A DNA stretch of 64,000 nucleotides, taken from the NCBI GenBank assembly GCA_018402525.1, contig JAGYIR010000010.1:248001-312000 (forward strand), read 5' to 3'. Positions 45,833 through 54,588 of the stretch are shown one piece after another; within the stretch, counting starts at the first letter, position 1, and every line of letters begins with the position of its first letter. The translations under genes and the position numbers were made by a program. Origin of the DNA: Crocinitomicaceae bacterium. Lineage in GTDB: Bacteria; Bacteroidota; Bacteroidia; Flavobacteriales_D; Crocinitomicaceae. The notes below the pieces were generated by a model. That model ran no database searches, had not been told where the DNA came from, and saw only the letters and a program-made list of their open reading frames with translations.

Positions 45833-46315
45833 TTATATGACTAATTCTAATCGTTTCAAATAATTCTGCAGTGTTTTCCGTGCTCGAAAGATGTACACCT
45901 TTACTTGTGATTCGCTCAACTGCGTAATTTCCGCAATTTCTGCATAATTGTATCCTTCGTAATCGCGCAGTAAAACAACTGACTTCTGTATTTCTGGTAA
46001 GCGCTCCAATGCTTCGTTCAAGACTTCGCTTAAATCGTGTTCATGACCGCCGTTCCAATGTTGTTCTTTGCTCTGTTCAATATCACCCGAACGTTTTTCC
46101 TTCTTTACCCAATCCACAATCGCATGATAAGCCGTCGTAAACAAATACGACTTTACTTTTTCTGCATTTATTTCTTCGTGTTTGGACCAAACCTTGGCAA
46201 ATGTTTCCTGTACAATATCTTTCGCGGACATCTCATTTTTAAGATGCTTCAAAGCGAATCGGAAAATATTATCCGAAAACTCATCAACCGCTAAATTGTA
46301 CTCTTTTGGAGTCAT
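45833..46315 (-). CDS. RNA polymerase sigma factor, ECF type
   Basis: A 160-residue ECF sigma factor. Region 2 is DNIFRFALKHLKNEMSAKDIVQETFAKVW (read at about residues 15-43), with the AKDIVQETF core; the -10 recognition follows in KSYLFTTAYHAIVDWVKKEKR. Region 4 is LPEIQKSVVLLRDYEGYNYAEIAEITQLSESQVKVYIFRARKTLQ in pieces, a helix-turn-helix. It recognises an alternative -35/-10 promoter and is probably held inactive by the next gene product. The trigger is unknown. Confidence 0.93.
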   Translation of the reverse strand: MTPKEYNLAVDEFSDNIFRFALKHLKNEMSAKDIVQETFAKVWSKHEEINAEKVKSYLFTTAYHAIVDWVKKEKRSGDIEQSKEQHWNGGHEHDLSEVLNEALERLPEIQKSVVLLRDYEGYNYAEIAEITQLSESQVKVYIFRARKTLQNYLKRLELVI

Positions 46316-46411
46316 TTTGTCTTAGTTTACCTCTTTAAGACTAACAAGTTAAAGAAAAGTTACAAATCACTGAAAAATTTATATCTTTAACTAAAATTAA
46401 AAAGAAAAAAA

Positions 46412-46975
46412 ATGACAGCATTATTAGTAGTAGGTGGGATTTTATTGATTATCATCCTTTGGTATATTTCTGCAAACAACCGTTTGGTTGCACTAAAAAA
46501 TAATAGAGAAAATGCATTTGCCGATATCGATGTTCAGTTAAAACAACGCCACGATTTGATTCCACAACTTCTTGGTGCGGTAAAAGGCTACATGGAGCAC
46601 GAGGCTGGTGTTTTGACACGTGTTACTGAAGCAAGATCAAGAGCATTGAAAGCGAGTTCTGTAAACGATAAAATTTCTGCAGAAGCAGAGTTAGGAGCAG
46701 CGATGAGCGCCTTCAACATTCAAGTAGAAGCGTATCCAGATTTAAAAGCGAACACGAACTTCATGCAATTGCAAAATGAAATTTCTGATATTGAAAACAA
46801 ATTGGCTGCTGTACGTAGATTCTTCAACTCGGCAACGAAAGAATTGAACAACGCAATTGAATCTATTCCATCGAACATTGTCGCTGGGATTAAAAAATAC
46901 ACGGTTCAACCGATGTTCGATTTAGGCGAAGTTGGTCGTGAGCAAATGGACAAAGCACCTGAAATCAAATTTTGA
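46412..46975 (+). CDS. LemA family protein
   Basis: A 187-residue LemA protein with one N-terminal membrane segment (about residues 3-21) and a long helical body: LKNNRENAFADIDVQLKQRHDLIPQLL (in part), then the conserved YPDLKANTNFMQLQNEI near 110-126 and RRFFNSATKELNNAIES. A TATCTTTA box lies upstream and a TTTAAAAAG-rich leader precedes the ATG. It forms an operon with the M48 metallopeptidase 13 bp downstream, a common pair in bacteria whose role is membrane homeostasis. Confidence 0.93.
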   Translation: MTALLVVGGILLIIILWYISANNRLVALKNNRENAFADIDVQLKQRHDLIPQLLGAVKGYMEHEAGVLTRVTEARSRALKASSVNDKISAEAELGAAMSAFNIQVEAYPDLKANTNFMQLQNEISDIENKLAAVRRFFNSATKELNNAIESIPSNIVAGIKKYTVQPMFDLGEVGREQMDKAPEIKF

Positions 46976-46988
46976 TTCTGAGGAGTAA

Positions 46989-47921
46989 ATGAAATACGTC
47001 GGTTTACACGCTCAAATCAGTAAAAACAATAGACGGTCAGCACTCTTATTGATTGCCTTTCCACTATTGATTTTTATTGCAGTCTATGCTTTTTGCTTTT
47101 TCATGTTCCAGCCGAATTGGGAAGAAGTTAATTACCGCTTCATCACCTACATTCCATTTGTTGCTGCTGGAGTAATTATCTGGTTCTTGATTGCGTATGC
47201 ATCGCATTCTTCGTTAATTCAAATGGCGACCAGTTCGCATCCGTTGGAACGAAAAGACAACATGCGCATTTACAATCTCACAGAGAATTTATGCATGTCC
47301 GTTGGTATGAAAATGCCAAAATTGTTTGTCATTGAATCTCCTGCATTGAATGCCTTTGCTTCTGGAATCAATGAAAAAACGTATGCTGTAACATTGACTC
47401 GAGGAATCATCGATCATTTGAACGACGAAGAATTGGAAGCGGTGATTGCGCACGAATTGGTACATATCCGCAACAAAGATGTCCGTTTACTTATTGTGAC
47501 GATTATTTTTGTCGGAATATTTGGGTTTTTGGTGCAAGTACTCTTTCGTTCGGTGTTGTACGGTGGTGGAAGAAGAAAAAGCAACAACGGAAAAGATGGC
47601 GGTGGCGCTGCAATTCTAGTTATGTTGCTGATTGCAGTCGTTGTTTACGCTCTTTCTATGGTTTTCAAATTTGCACTGTCTCGAAAACGCGAATATTTAG
47701 CCGATGCAGGTGCCGTTGAAATGACCAAACGACCGTTAGCGATGGCTGGCGCTTTGCGTAAAATCTCTGGAAATTCGAACCTCGAAGCAAAGAGTGAAGA
47801 TGTAAAGCAGATGTTTATCGACAATAGTGAATCTTCGAAAGGCTTTATGGCTTCTATATCAGGCATTTTTGCCACGCACCCACCGATTGAGAAAAGGATT
47901 AAGGTTCTTGAACAAATGTAG
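46989..47921 (+). CDS. M48 family metallopeptidase (HtpX-like)
   Basis: A 310-residue membrane zinc protease. N-terminal membrane segments lie at about 17-40 and 53-70. The zinc motif is HELVH at residues 155-159 within EAVIAHELVHIRNKDV, two more membrane segments follow, and the third zinc ligand Glu is in YLADAGAVEM. Gly-rich linker GGGRRKSNNGKDGGG lies between. It may degrade misfolded membrane proteins; the pairing with LemA supports this. Confidence 0.92.
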   Translation: MKYVGLHAQISKNNRRSALLLIAFPLLIFIAVYAFCFFMFQPNWEEVNYRFITYIPFVAAGVIIWFLIAYASHSSLIQMATSSHPLERKDNMRIYNLTENLCMSVGMKMPKLFVIESPALNAFASGINEKTYAVTLTRGIIDHLNDEELEAVIAHELVHIRNKDVRLLIVTIIFVGIFGFLVQVLFRSVLYGGGRRKSNNGKDGGGAAILVMLLIAVVVYALSMVFKFALSRKREYLADAGAVEMTKRPLAMAGALRKISGNSNLEAKSEDVKQMFIDNSESSKGFMASISGIFATHPPIEKRIKVLEQM

Positions 47922-48040
47922 TTGGGAAGGAAGACATTAAGATGTTAGGATATTAGGACTTGATCCTCTGAAACGTCTTGATCTTTCCTTAAATCTTGTT
48001 GTGTTGAGCTTCATCATCTATAGAACTAACACGCTTGTCA

Positions 48041-48083
48041 CGGTCATCGGACATTGAGCCTGTCGAAATGTCGAGATGCCGAG
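48041..48083. repeat. REP-like imperfect palindrome
   Basis: GTCATCGGACATT then GAGCCTGTCGA then AATGTCGAGATGCCGAGAC. It repeats the palindrome at 13012-13054 with a few changes and again lies between convergent genes (M48 protease and pgk). Confidence 0.55.
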
Positions 48084-48089
48084 ACAGTA

Positions 48090-49284
48090 CTAATTCACTA
48101 TCGCCTTAATCCCAGGCAACTCAATTCCTTCTAAATATTCCAGCATCGCTCCACCGCCAGTTGAGACGTAGCTCACTTTGTCGGCGAGATCAAATTTATT
48201 GATTGCCGCAACAGAATCTCCACCACCGATCAATGAAAATGCACCGCGTTCGGTCGCTTCAACAATGGCATCAGCGACAGCTTTTGTTCCTGCTTGGAAA
48301 TTCTCCATTTCGAACACACCCATCGGTCCGTTCCACAGAATGACTTTGGAGTTTTTAATGATTTCAGCGCAATCTTTTGCTGACTGTTGACCGATATCCA
48401 GTCCCATCCAACCATCGGGAATAGCTGTGACATCGACCTCTTTGCGATTCGCATCGTTATCAAAGGCATCTGCAACAATGGTATCCACGGGAATGTACAA
48501 GTTAATTCCTCTTTCTTCAGCGCGCTCCATGATGTTCTTTGCTACGGATAAAAAATCATCCTCTACAAGTGAGTTTCCAACTTTCCCTCCTTTCGCTTTC
48601 ACAAACGTATAGGCCATTCCACCACCCACAATTAGGTTGTCAACCGTGCTGAGTAAACGCTCAATAATGGTGATTTTCGAAGACACTTTCGCCCCGCCGA
48701 CAATGGCCGTTCAAGGTTTTTCTTTGCTGTTTAAGACTTTATTGACACTTTCAATTTCATCTTCCAAAAGAAAGCCGAACATTTTATCGTTTGGGAAAAA
48801 TTTCGCAATTACGGTTGTACTCGCATGCGCGCGATGAGCCGTTCCGAACGCATCGTTGACGTATACATCGCCATGCTTTGCTAACTGTTCAGCAAAACTT
48901 TCTGTTCCTGTTGTTTCACGCTTATGAAAACGCACATTTTCCAACAACAACACTTCACCTTCTTTCAGTTGTGCACTCATTTCAAACGATTCTTCGCCGA
49001 TACAGTCACCTGCAAATTTTACGTCAACACCCAAGATTTTAGATGTATGCTGCAACAATGTGTTTCAATGAAAAACGATCGTCCAAAGCATCTTTCGGGC
49101 GACCTAAATGCGACATCAGCACTACGCTTCCGCCGCTATTCAAAATATGTTTAATCGTCCGCGTGGCAGCTTTAATCCTTGTGTCATCTGTGATTTGCAT
49201 CGTCTCTTTGTCCAACGGAACATTAAAATCGACACGAATTAAAGCACGTTTTCCAGAAAAATTATAGGTGCGAATATTTTGCAT
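48090..49284 (-). pseudogene. pgk: Phosphoglycerate kinase, interrupted by a 2-base deletion and an in-frame stop
   Basis: PGK converts 1,3-bisphosphoglycerate and ADP to 3-phosphoglycerate and ATP. Reading through both lesions gives a complete enzyme of about 397 residues starting at the ATG 49282-49284. It has [69 protein letters not shown] and [12 protein letters not shown]. First lesion: near 49043-49048 the frame shifts, as if one AC of ACAC were lost (HIVAA-Y-TSKILG expected). Second: a TGA at 48711-48713 in KEKP-stop-TAIVGG, where L or F is expected; TTA to TGA is one change. Every motif is intact, so a recent mutation or sequence error is likelier than an old pseudogene. Confidence 0.9.
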
Positions 49285-49373
49285 GAGTTGTTGTTTTTGA
49301 CAAATATAGTAATCACCCTGCATTCTTGGTGATATAGTTTTGTGTCTGGAAAGGGGAAAGTTGAATCATGATC

Positions 49374-49413
49374 CCTCTGTGCTTTGATTGTACATGTGTG
49401 GACTGTCCTCCCC
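49374..49413. repeat. Repeat A, left copy flanking the DUF559 gene
   Basis: A 40-bp stretch beginning CCTCTGTGCTTTGATTGTA and ending CTGTCCTCCCC. It recurs at 50361-50400 in direct orientation with two mismatches. Confidence 0.7.
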
Positions 49414-49545
49414 CTTTTACCATCAGAAGCTCTCGCTTTTTCTCCTCCAAAGGGGAAACAGAGCCACAACTAATTTTCCTTTAATTTTTCAAGCCCAATT
49501 ATCAAAACCACCGAATGATTAAAAACACAAGGAGGGATTAAATTT
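49414..49545. repeat. Left part of the repeat array, with inverted relative of repeat B
   Basis: CCCCCTTTTACCATCAGAAG and CTCGCTTTTTCTCCTCC read as the reverse complement of the GGAGGAGAAAAAGCGGGAGC part of the units to the right. The block could fold back on them. It also has a diverged ACCGAATGATT copy at about 49510-49520. Confidence 0.55.
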
Positions 49546-49892
49546 CCCCCTTTGGAGGAGAAAAAGCGGGAGCTTTTGATGACCGCAGGGACTGCGACTA
49601 AGGGGGAGGACCCTATAATGAGCTACAACTAATTTTTCTTTTATTTTTTCAAGTACAACTATCAAAACTACCGAATGATTTCCTAACGAAGCGGGATTTA
49701 AATTCCCCCTTCGGAGGAGAAAAAGCGGGAGCTTTTGATGACCGCAGGGACTGCGACTAAGGGGGAGGACCCTATAATGAGCTACAACTAATTTTTCTTT
49801 TATTTTTTCAAGTACAACTATCAAAACTACCGAATGATTTCCTAACGAAGCGGGATTTAAATTCCCCCTCAAGAGGGGGTGCAGGGGGAGGA
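49546..49892. repeat. 159-bp tandem repeat B
   Basis: CCCCC boundaries at 49546, 49705 and 49864 show a period of 159 bp, with two near-identical full units and a partial third that ends in a variant (AAGAGGGGGTGCAGG). The units carry GGAGGAGAAAAAGCGGGAGC, then CCGCAGGGACTGCG, then an ACCGAATGATTTCC motif. A frame through them gives a repetitive peptide and is not a gene. Confidence 0.75.
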
Positions 49893-49909
49893 CCTTCATG
49901 TATATACTA

Positions 49910-50281
49910 CTATCCCCCCTTCTCCTTCAAACAATAAACTGCATGCTGAATCTGAGTGAGAACCTCTCCAAAGTTTTGCATTACCTCACCTTCGTAGAAC
50001 CGCAAAAAGGAATAACCATAAGATTCAAGCTTGTTTTGTCGGTACCGATCGTATTCACCTTTGGAAAAATGTGAACTCCCATCAACCTCTATGATTAGAC
50101 CAATTTCCTGCGCGAAAAAGTCAACAATAAAAAAGTCGATTGGTCTTTGGCGCTTAAATTTTACACCACATTTTGCCTTACTCAACGCATGTTTCCAAAG
50201 GTATTTTTCAGCTATGGAAACCGATTCATGACGCAGTTCGTGTGCGTATTTTTTCAACTGTGGGTTGTATTGATTATTCAT
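49910..50281 (-). CDS. DUF559 domain protein (Vsr-like nuclease fold)
   Basis: A 123-residue protein with the DUF559 endonuclease-like pattern. It has LRHESVSIAEKYLWKHAL, then GVKFKRQRPIDFFIVDFFAQE and LIIEVDGSSHFSKGEYD, with conserved Asp and Glu residues, then the terminal YGYSFLRFYEGEV. DUF559 is related to Vsr and to restriction-type nucleases, and is often found C-terminal in helicases or free-standing. Here it is free-standing between repeats A and B on both sides. Its biological role is unknown. Confidence 0.88.
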   Translation of the reverse strand: MNNQYNPQLKKYAHELRHESVSIAEKYLWKHALSKAKCGVKFKRQRPIDFFIVDFFAQEIGLIIEVDGSSHFSKGEYDRYRQNKLESYGYSFLRFYEGEVMQNFGEVLTQIQHAVYCLKEKGG

Positions 50282-50614
50282 GGTGATGTAGGTTTAGGTA
50301 CTTTAAGATAAAAACAAAAAATGAAATACAGCTTATTAATTAGTGATTTTGGACTGTCCTCCTCTGTGCTTTGATTGTAAATGTATGGACTGTCCTCCCC
50401 CTGCACCCCCTCCAAAGGGGGAAACGGAGTCGAAACTATTTTTTGTTTAACTTTTTATGTAATACGATTAAAAAAACCGAATGATTTTTGACACGAAGAA
50501 GGATTTAAATTCCCCCTTCGGAGGGGGTGCAGGGGGAGGATTTTGGTAATCACCTAGGGAGGACCTGTACAAATCTCCCACCTACAAAACACACATATTC
50601 CCTATATTTACCCC
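50282..50614. repeat. Right repeat block of the DUF559 array
   Basis: No gene is seen. Repeat A recurs at 50361-50400 and a B-type 64-bp segment (ACCGAATGATTTTTG... GCAGGGGGAGGA) at 50477-50540, matching 49829-49892 at the other side of the gene. CCTCCCCC/GGGGGAGG words make several potential stems. The rlmH promoter box lies at the right edge. Confidence 0.7.
50603..50610 (+). promoter_or_regulatory. -7 box of rlmH, leaderless spacing
   Basis: TATATTTA (one base off TAnnTTTG) is followed by four bases (cccc) and the rlmH ATG, the same geometry as in front of plsC, gatC and the SCO1-like gene. Confidence 0.4.
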
Positions 50615-51087
50615 ATGAAACTAAAACTTATCTGCATAGGGAAAACCGTAAAAAAGCACTTGATTGAAGGCGAAAATGAGTACATCAAGCGCTTAAAGCA
50701 CTACCATGCAGTGGAAAAAGTAGAGATTCCAGAAATAAAAAACGCCAAAACGCTCACGCAGGAACAAATTAAGAAAGCGGAGGGTGAATTGCTTTTACAA
50801 CACGTAAACTCCACTGATTTACTCATCCTCCTCGATGAAAACGGAAGCTCCTTTTCTTCTGTTGATTTTGCGACCTACATTCAGAAAAAGTTCAATACAG
50901 GCGCAAAAACGATGGTGTTTGTGGTAGGTGGTGCTTATGGGTTCTCGGAGGAGGTCTACGCAAGAGCAACGGATAAAATAAGCCTCTCCAAAATGACCTT
51001 CTCTCACCAAATGGTGCGGGTGTTTTTCTGGAACAACTCTACCGTGCATTTACCATTCTGAAAGGTGAACCTTATCACCATCAGTGA
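50615..51087 (+). pseudogene. rlmH: 23S rRNA (pseudouridine1915-N3)-methyltransferase RlmH, one-base deletion near the end
   Basis: RlmH is a SPOUT methyltransferase for pseudouridine 1915 of 23S rRNA. The frame gives KLICIGKTVKKHLIEGENEYIKRL, then LLILLDENGSSFSS and FVVGGAYGFSEEVYARA, followed by the SKMTFSHQMVRVFF region. At the T-run 51023-51027 one T appears missing: the frame then ends in nonsense. Reading the other frame gives LEQLYRAFTILKGEPYHH and a stop at 51085-51087, the exact ending expected. Reconstructed length is 157 residues, normal for the family. A homopolymer deletion is likely a sequence error. Confidence 0.9.
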
Positions 51088-51129
51088 TCCCAATTTATTT
51101 TGTAAATTCGTGCAAACTAAAGGAGTTAC

Positions 51130-52485
51130 GTGCAGACCAACTATCTTACTTTTCTCGATATCCTGCCTGCCATTTTTTGGTTCATCGTTATTTTAGTAGC
51201 TGCTCTCGTTATCCGAGGAAATAAACGCGATCTTCCACATTACAAGTATTATATTCCTAATCTTCTAATGAAGATGTTTTTTGGAGTTGCGTTTGGGGTG
51301 TTTTATATTTATTTGTCTGGTGGTGGCGACACGACTGCTTTTTATGATACTGCAATTTGTTTGAACAACTTATTTTTTAAATCGCCTGAGTTGTATTTTC
51401 AGCAGTTGTTTTTGCCAGCAGATCCGTACCTTTTCACAACGTATTTTGATTCAACGACTGGGTATCCGCCCGGATGGATTTACCGTGAGCCGGAAGGATT
51501 TTTTGTGGCAAAAATCATATCCATCCTATCGTTTTTTACGTTGAACAGTTATTTCGCCATGACTTTTCTCGTGGCAACGTTTACAGCCCATGCCTCATGG
51601 AAAATGTACTTACTCGTTCGTGCGTATGATTTCAGCAACCAGAAATTACTAGTAATCGGGATTTTGTTTTTACCCTCGGTAAATTTCTGGTGTTCAGGAG
51701 TTTCAAAGGATACGGTGGTTTTTGTGGCCACCATGTACTTAATTTACAATGCGTTTAAACTTATTTCAAAAGAACACCGTGGAACAATTTTTAACCTTAT
51801 TGGGGTTGTCGTGACGGCGTTTATAATATACCACATTCGTTCCTTTGTCTTAACTGCCATTTTGATTCCTTTGTTTTTTGGAATCAGTGCAAGGCTAGTG
51901 CGTATTCTGGGAGGGGGAAACATGACAGTCATCATGTTTCGAACACTAGTTTTAGTGATTGGACTTGTTAGTATTGGACAATCCTTCATTTTACAATCGG
52001 AACAAGATTTTATTGAATCAAATAGTGTCCTAAAAGAGGCAGCGGTTATTCAAAATGATTTTAAACACAATGATATTTATGGTGATAAAAAGTACGACTT
52101 GGGTGAAATAGAATTCACCAGTCTGGGTCTCTTAAAAGTAATGCCTTTGGCAACAGTGACAGGAATTTTTAGACCTTTTTTTTGGGAAGCCTTGAGTCCA
52201 GCATTGATCTTGAACGGTATAGAAAGCATCGTCTTTTTGGTCTTTACTTTCTTATTTTTCAGACGAAATGCACTAAAAAAGTGGGCATTAATCCGTGGAC
52301 ATGAGTTTTTGATATTTTGTTTATTGTTCTTACTTATCATCGGCTTTATGACTGGGATGACATCTATTCTATATGGAGTTTTGGTGCGACTCAGAGCACC
52401 ATTACTGCCGTTTTTATTCGTATTATTAACCTTGAATGACAGTCGAATTGTAAATGAAGAGAGTGCTGAAGCGCAGGAAATATGA
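51130..52485 (+). CDS. Polytopic membrane protein of unknown function at the polysaccharide locus
   Basis: A 451-residue protein with about nine or ten hydrophobic segments and little else. The start is GTG at 51130, preceded by AAAGGAG, a clear Shine-Dalgarno-like element. Notable features are a short loop SGGGDTTAFYDT near residue 65, a segment LFLPSVNFWCSGVSKDTVVF near 177-196, and a conserved-looking IFRPFFWEALSPALILNG near 353-370. It could be a polymerase, ligase or flippase for the polysaccharide, but no named family was recognised. wzm follows 77 bp downstream. Confidence 0.6.
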   Translation: MQTNYLTFLDILPAIFWFIVILVAALVIRGNKRDLPHYKYYIPNLLMKMFFGVAFGVFYIYLSGGGDTTAFYDTAICLNNLFFKSPELYFQQLFLPADPYLFTTYFDSTTGYPPGWIYREPEGFFVAKIISILSFFTLNSYFAMTFLVATFTAHASWKMYLLVRAYDFSNQKLLVIGILFLPSVNFWCSGVSKDTVVFVATMYLIYNAFKLISKEHRGTIFNLIGVVVTAFIIYHIRSFVLTAILIPLFFGISARLVRILGGGNMTVIMFRTLVLVIGLVSIGQSFILQSEQDFIESNSVLKEAAVIQNDFKHNDIYGDKKYDLGEIEFTSLGLLKVMPLATVTGIFRPFFWEALSPALILNGIESIVFLVFTFLFFRRNALKKWALIRGHEFLIFCLLFLLIIGFMTGMTSILYGVLVRLRAPLLPFLFVLLTLNDSRIVNEESAEAQEI

Positions 52486-52500
52486 GAATCTACCTGCTAT

Positions 52501-52534
52501 TTCGAGGTATAATAGCGAATATATCTTAAATTTG
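52501..52534 (+). promoter_or_regulatory. Promoter upstream of wzm
   Basis: TAAATTTG (52527-52534) is an exact -7 box. A TTCG at 52501-52504 22 bases upstream is a possible weak -33. The leader to the wzm ATG would be about 24 bases. Confidence 0.45.
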
Positions 52535-52562
52535 ATGACTGATTCACTTACAGAAACTAACA

Positions 52563-53387
52563 ATGCCAAAACTGATAATTGATGCCAACAAACGAAGAAT
52601 AATTCCTGATTTCAAGGAGTTATTCCGCTACAAGGATTTGTTCTTGACGTTGAGCTGGCGGGATTTCCGGGTGCGTTACGCACAAACGACTATTGGCCTA
52701 CTATGGGCAGTTTTGCAACCCGTTGTTACCTTATTGATTCTTTCCTTGGTGTTTGGAAAATTTGTTGGCGTAAAAACGGAGGTACCTCACCTATTATTCA
52801 CAGTAGCTGGAATGAGTATTTGGACGTACTTCAGTTACGTCATGACAAATTCAGGGAATTCAATAATTGCCAGTCAGGAAATGGTGAAAAAGATATACTT
52901 TCCACGACTGATTATCCCCTTGTCCAAAGCAGTGGTTGGATTCATTGATTTTGGCGTAGCACTTTTTATTCTGATAACCTTGATGATTTACTTTCAAGTA
53001 GCGCCATCTTCCAATATTTGGGCTGCACCATTGTTTCTGTTTACTGGAATAATTGCGGCTCTCGGAGTCGGAATTTGGTTGAGTGCATTGAGTGTGCGTT
53101 ACCGAGATTTTCAGCACGTGGTTCCGTTCTTGGTTCAAATTGGTTTGTACATTACCCCCATCGCTTATCCGGCCGAATTTGCTACAAAGCAACTGCCAGA
53201 ATGGGCTGCGAACATTTATTTTTTAAACCCAATGGCAGGAGTGGTACAAGGTTTCAGATGGAGTTTATTTGGAGGAACACCTCCAGGACAGCTAATGTGG
53301 GTTTCAGTCATCATGATCGGAGTTATTTTTATTACGGGCCTGCTTTATTTTAATAAAGTAGAGAAAAACATGGCCGATTATGTCTAG
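52563..53387 (+). CDS. wzm: Polysaccharide ABC transporter permease (Wzm)
   Basis: A 274-residue ABC-2 type permease. It has a cytoplasmic amphipathic start, LTLSWRDFRVRYAQTTIGLLWAVLQP at about 28-53, followed by six membrane segments and a C-terminal VEKNMADYV. The RDFRVRYAQT and LGLLWxxLxP elements are typical of the polysaccharide exporter group. Its stop lies 8 bp inside wzt. Works with Wzt to export undecaprenyl-linked O-antigen or another glycan to the periplasm. Confidence 0.9.
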   Translation: MPKLIIDANKRRIIPDFKELFRYKDLFLTLSWRDFRVRYAQTTIGLLWAVLQPVVTLLILSLVFGKFVGVKTEVPHLLFTVAGMSIWTYFSYVMTNSGNSIIASQEMVKKIYFPRLIIPLSKAVVGFIDFGVALFILITLMIYFQVAPSSNIWAAPLFLFTGIIAALGVGIWLSALSVRYRDFQHVVPFLVQIGLYITPIAYPAEFATKQLPEWAANIYFLNPMAGVVQGFRWSLFGGTPPGQLMWVSVIMIGVIFITGLLYFNKVEKNMADYV

Positions 53388-54588
53388 TTCCAAGGTAGCA
53401 ATTAAAGTCAGCAACCTTTCCAAACGCTATATGATTGGAAAGCAAAAGGACAGTTCCCTTCGTGGCACACTTTCCAGTCTTTTTAAAGCTGGAAATTCTT
53501 CGAGTGATGAATTCTGGGCTTTGAAGGACCTTAACTTTGAAATAAACAAAGGTGACGTGATAGGCATTATAGGGAAGAACGGAGCAGGAAAAAGCACGCT
53601 GTTAAAAATCTTATCTCAAATTACGGCACCAACCACTGGGAGAATAGAAATTAATGGACGGGTAGCTTCTTTATTAGAAGTTGGGACTGGATTTCACCCT
53701 GAACTGACCGGTCGTGAAAACATCTATCTGAACGGAACAATTTTGGGCATGACCCGAAAGGAAGTCAAAGCTAAATTTGATGAAATTGTAGAGTTCTCAG
53801 GCATAGAAAAATTTATTGATACACCAGTAAAACGCTATTCATCTGGGATGTACGTGCGACTTGCTTTTGCCGTAGCTGCGCATTTGGAGCCCGAAATCTT
53901 AGTGATTGATGAGGTGTTGGCAGTAGGAGATGCTGATTTTCAAAAGAAGTGTTTGGGAAAAATGCAGGATGTTGCGAATGAGGGAAGAACCGTGATTTTT
54001 GTGAGCCATAACATGTCTGCCGTCAAATCATTGTGTCTTAAGGGAATAGTGATAAAGAATGGCACACTAGCATACAGTGGTTCTGTTGAATCTGCCTTAA
54101 CTTATTATAATCAGGCGAGCTGTAACCCAAACTTGTTCTTTAATACTTCTGATTTTACCAAGAGAAGTAGGGGTATGCATGACATCTACATTAAGTCTGT
54201 TGAAATAGATAAAACTGTGTACTCCGTGAATTCATCGATTTCTTTTGCGATAGTGCTAGATCAAACCACTGATTTTGTTGGTAAACTTAATTTAGCAGTT
54301 TTTATCTATGACAGTTTGAATAATGTTGTGTACCAACTATCAACACTACTGTTGGGAGTGGAGGTAGGTTATAATATTGAGAGAAGTTATAAGTTTTCTT
54401 GCAATGAACTAAGATTAAGTGGAGGGGTTTATAAGATCGGTGTTTGGTTAGAAGGGAATGGACTGGAGCAAGACTATGTTGACGAGGATCTCTACTTCGA
54501 GGTCGACTCTAGTTCAATTTACCCTAATAAGAGTGCAAAAATAGTTTCGATTGTGCAGCGAGAATTTGATTTCCAAATAGTTAGCTGA
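53380..54588 (+). CDS. wzt: Polysaccharide ABC transporter ATPase (Wzt) with C-terminal glycan-recognition domain
   Basis: A 402-residue protein. The ATPase half has Walker A GKNGAGKSTLL near residues 66-76, LTGRENIYLNGTILGM and the signature SSGMYVRLAFAVAAHLEPEI, then LVIDEVLAVGDADFQ. The N-terminal ISNLSKRYMIG and DVIGIIGKNG match the group. The about 155-residue C-terminal extension (about 245-402: VEIDKTVYSVNSSISFAI and YSFKCNELRLSGGVYKIGVWLE-like) is a Wzt-C beta-sandwich. In E. coli O9a-type systems this part binds the modified, non-reducing terminus of the O-antigen. Confidence 0.9.
   Translation: MSSSKVAIKVSNLSKRYMIGKQKDSSLRGTLSSLFKAGNSSSDEFWALKDLNFEINKGDVIGIIGKNGAGKSTLLKILSQITAPTTGRIEINGRVASLLEVGTGFHPELTGRENIYLNGTILGMTRKEVKAKFDEIVEFSGIEKFIDTPVKRYSSGMYVRLAFAVAAHLEPEILVIDEVLAVGDADFQKKCLGKMQDVANEGRTVIFVSHNMSAVKSLCLKGIVIKNGTLAYSGSVESALTYYNQASCNPNLFFNTSDFTKRSRGMHDIYIKSVEIDKTVYSVNSSISFAIVLDQTTDFVGKLNLAVFIYDSLNNVVYQLSTLLLGVEVGYNIERSYKFSCNELRLSGGVYKIGVWLEGNGLEQDYVDEDLYFEVDSSSIYPNKSAKIVSIVQREFDFQIVS

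Noticed and set aside
49519-49899. 126-residue minus-strand frame with internal protein repeat
   Set aside because: It is an exact translation of the 159-bp non-coding tandem repeat (the same peptide twice), with no signal or family match.
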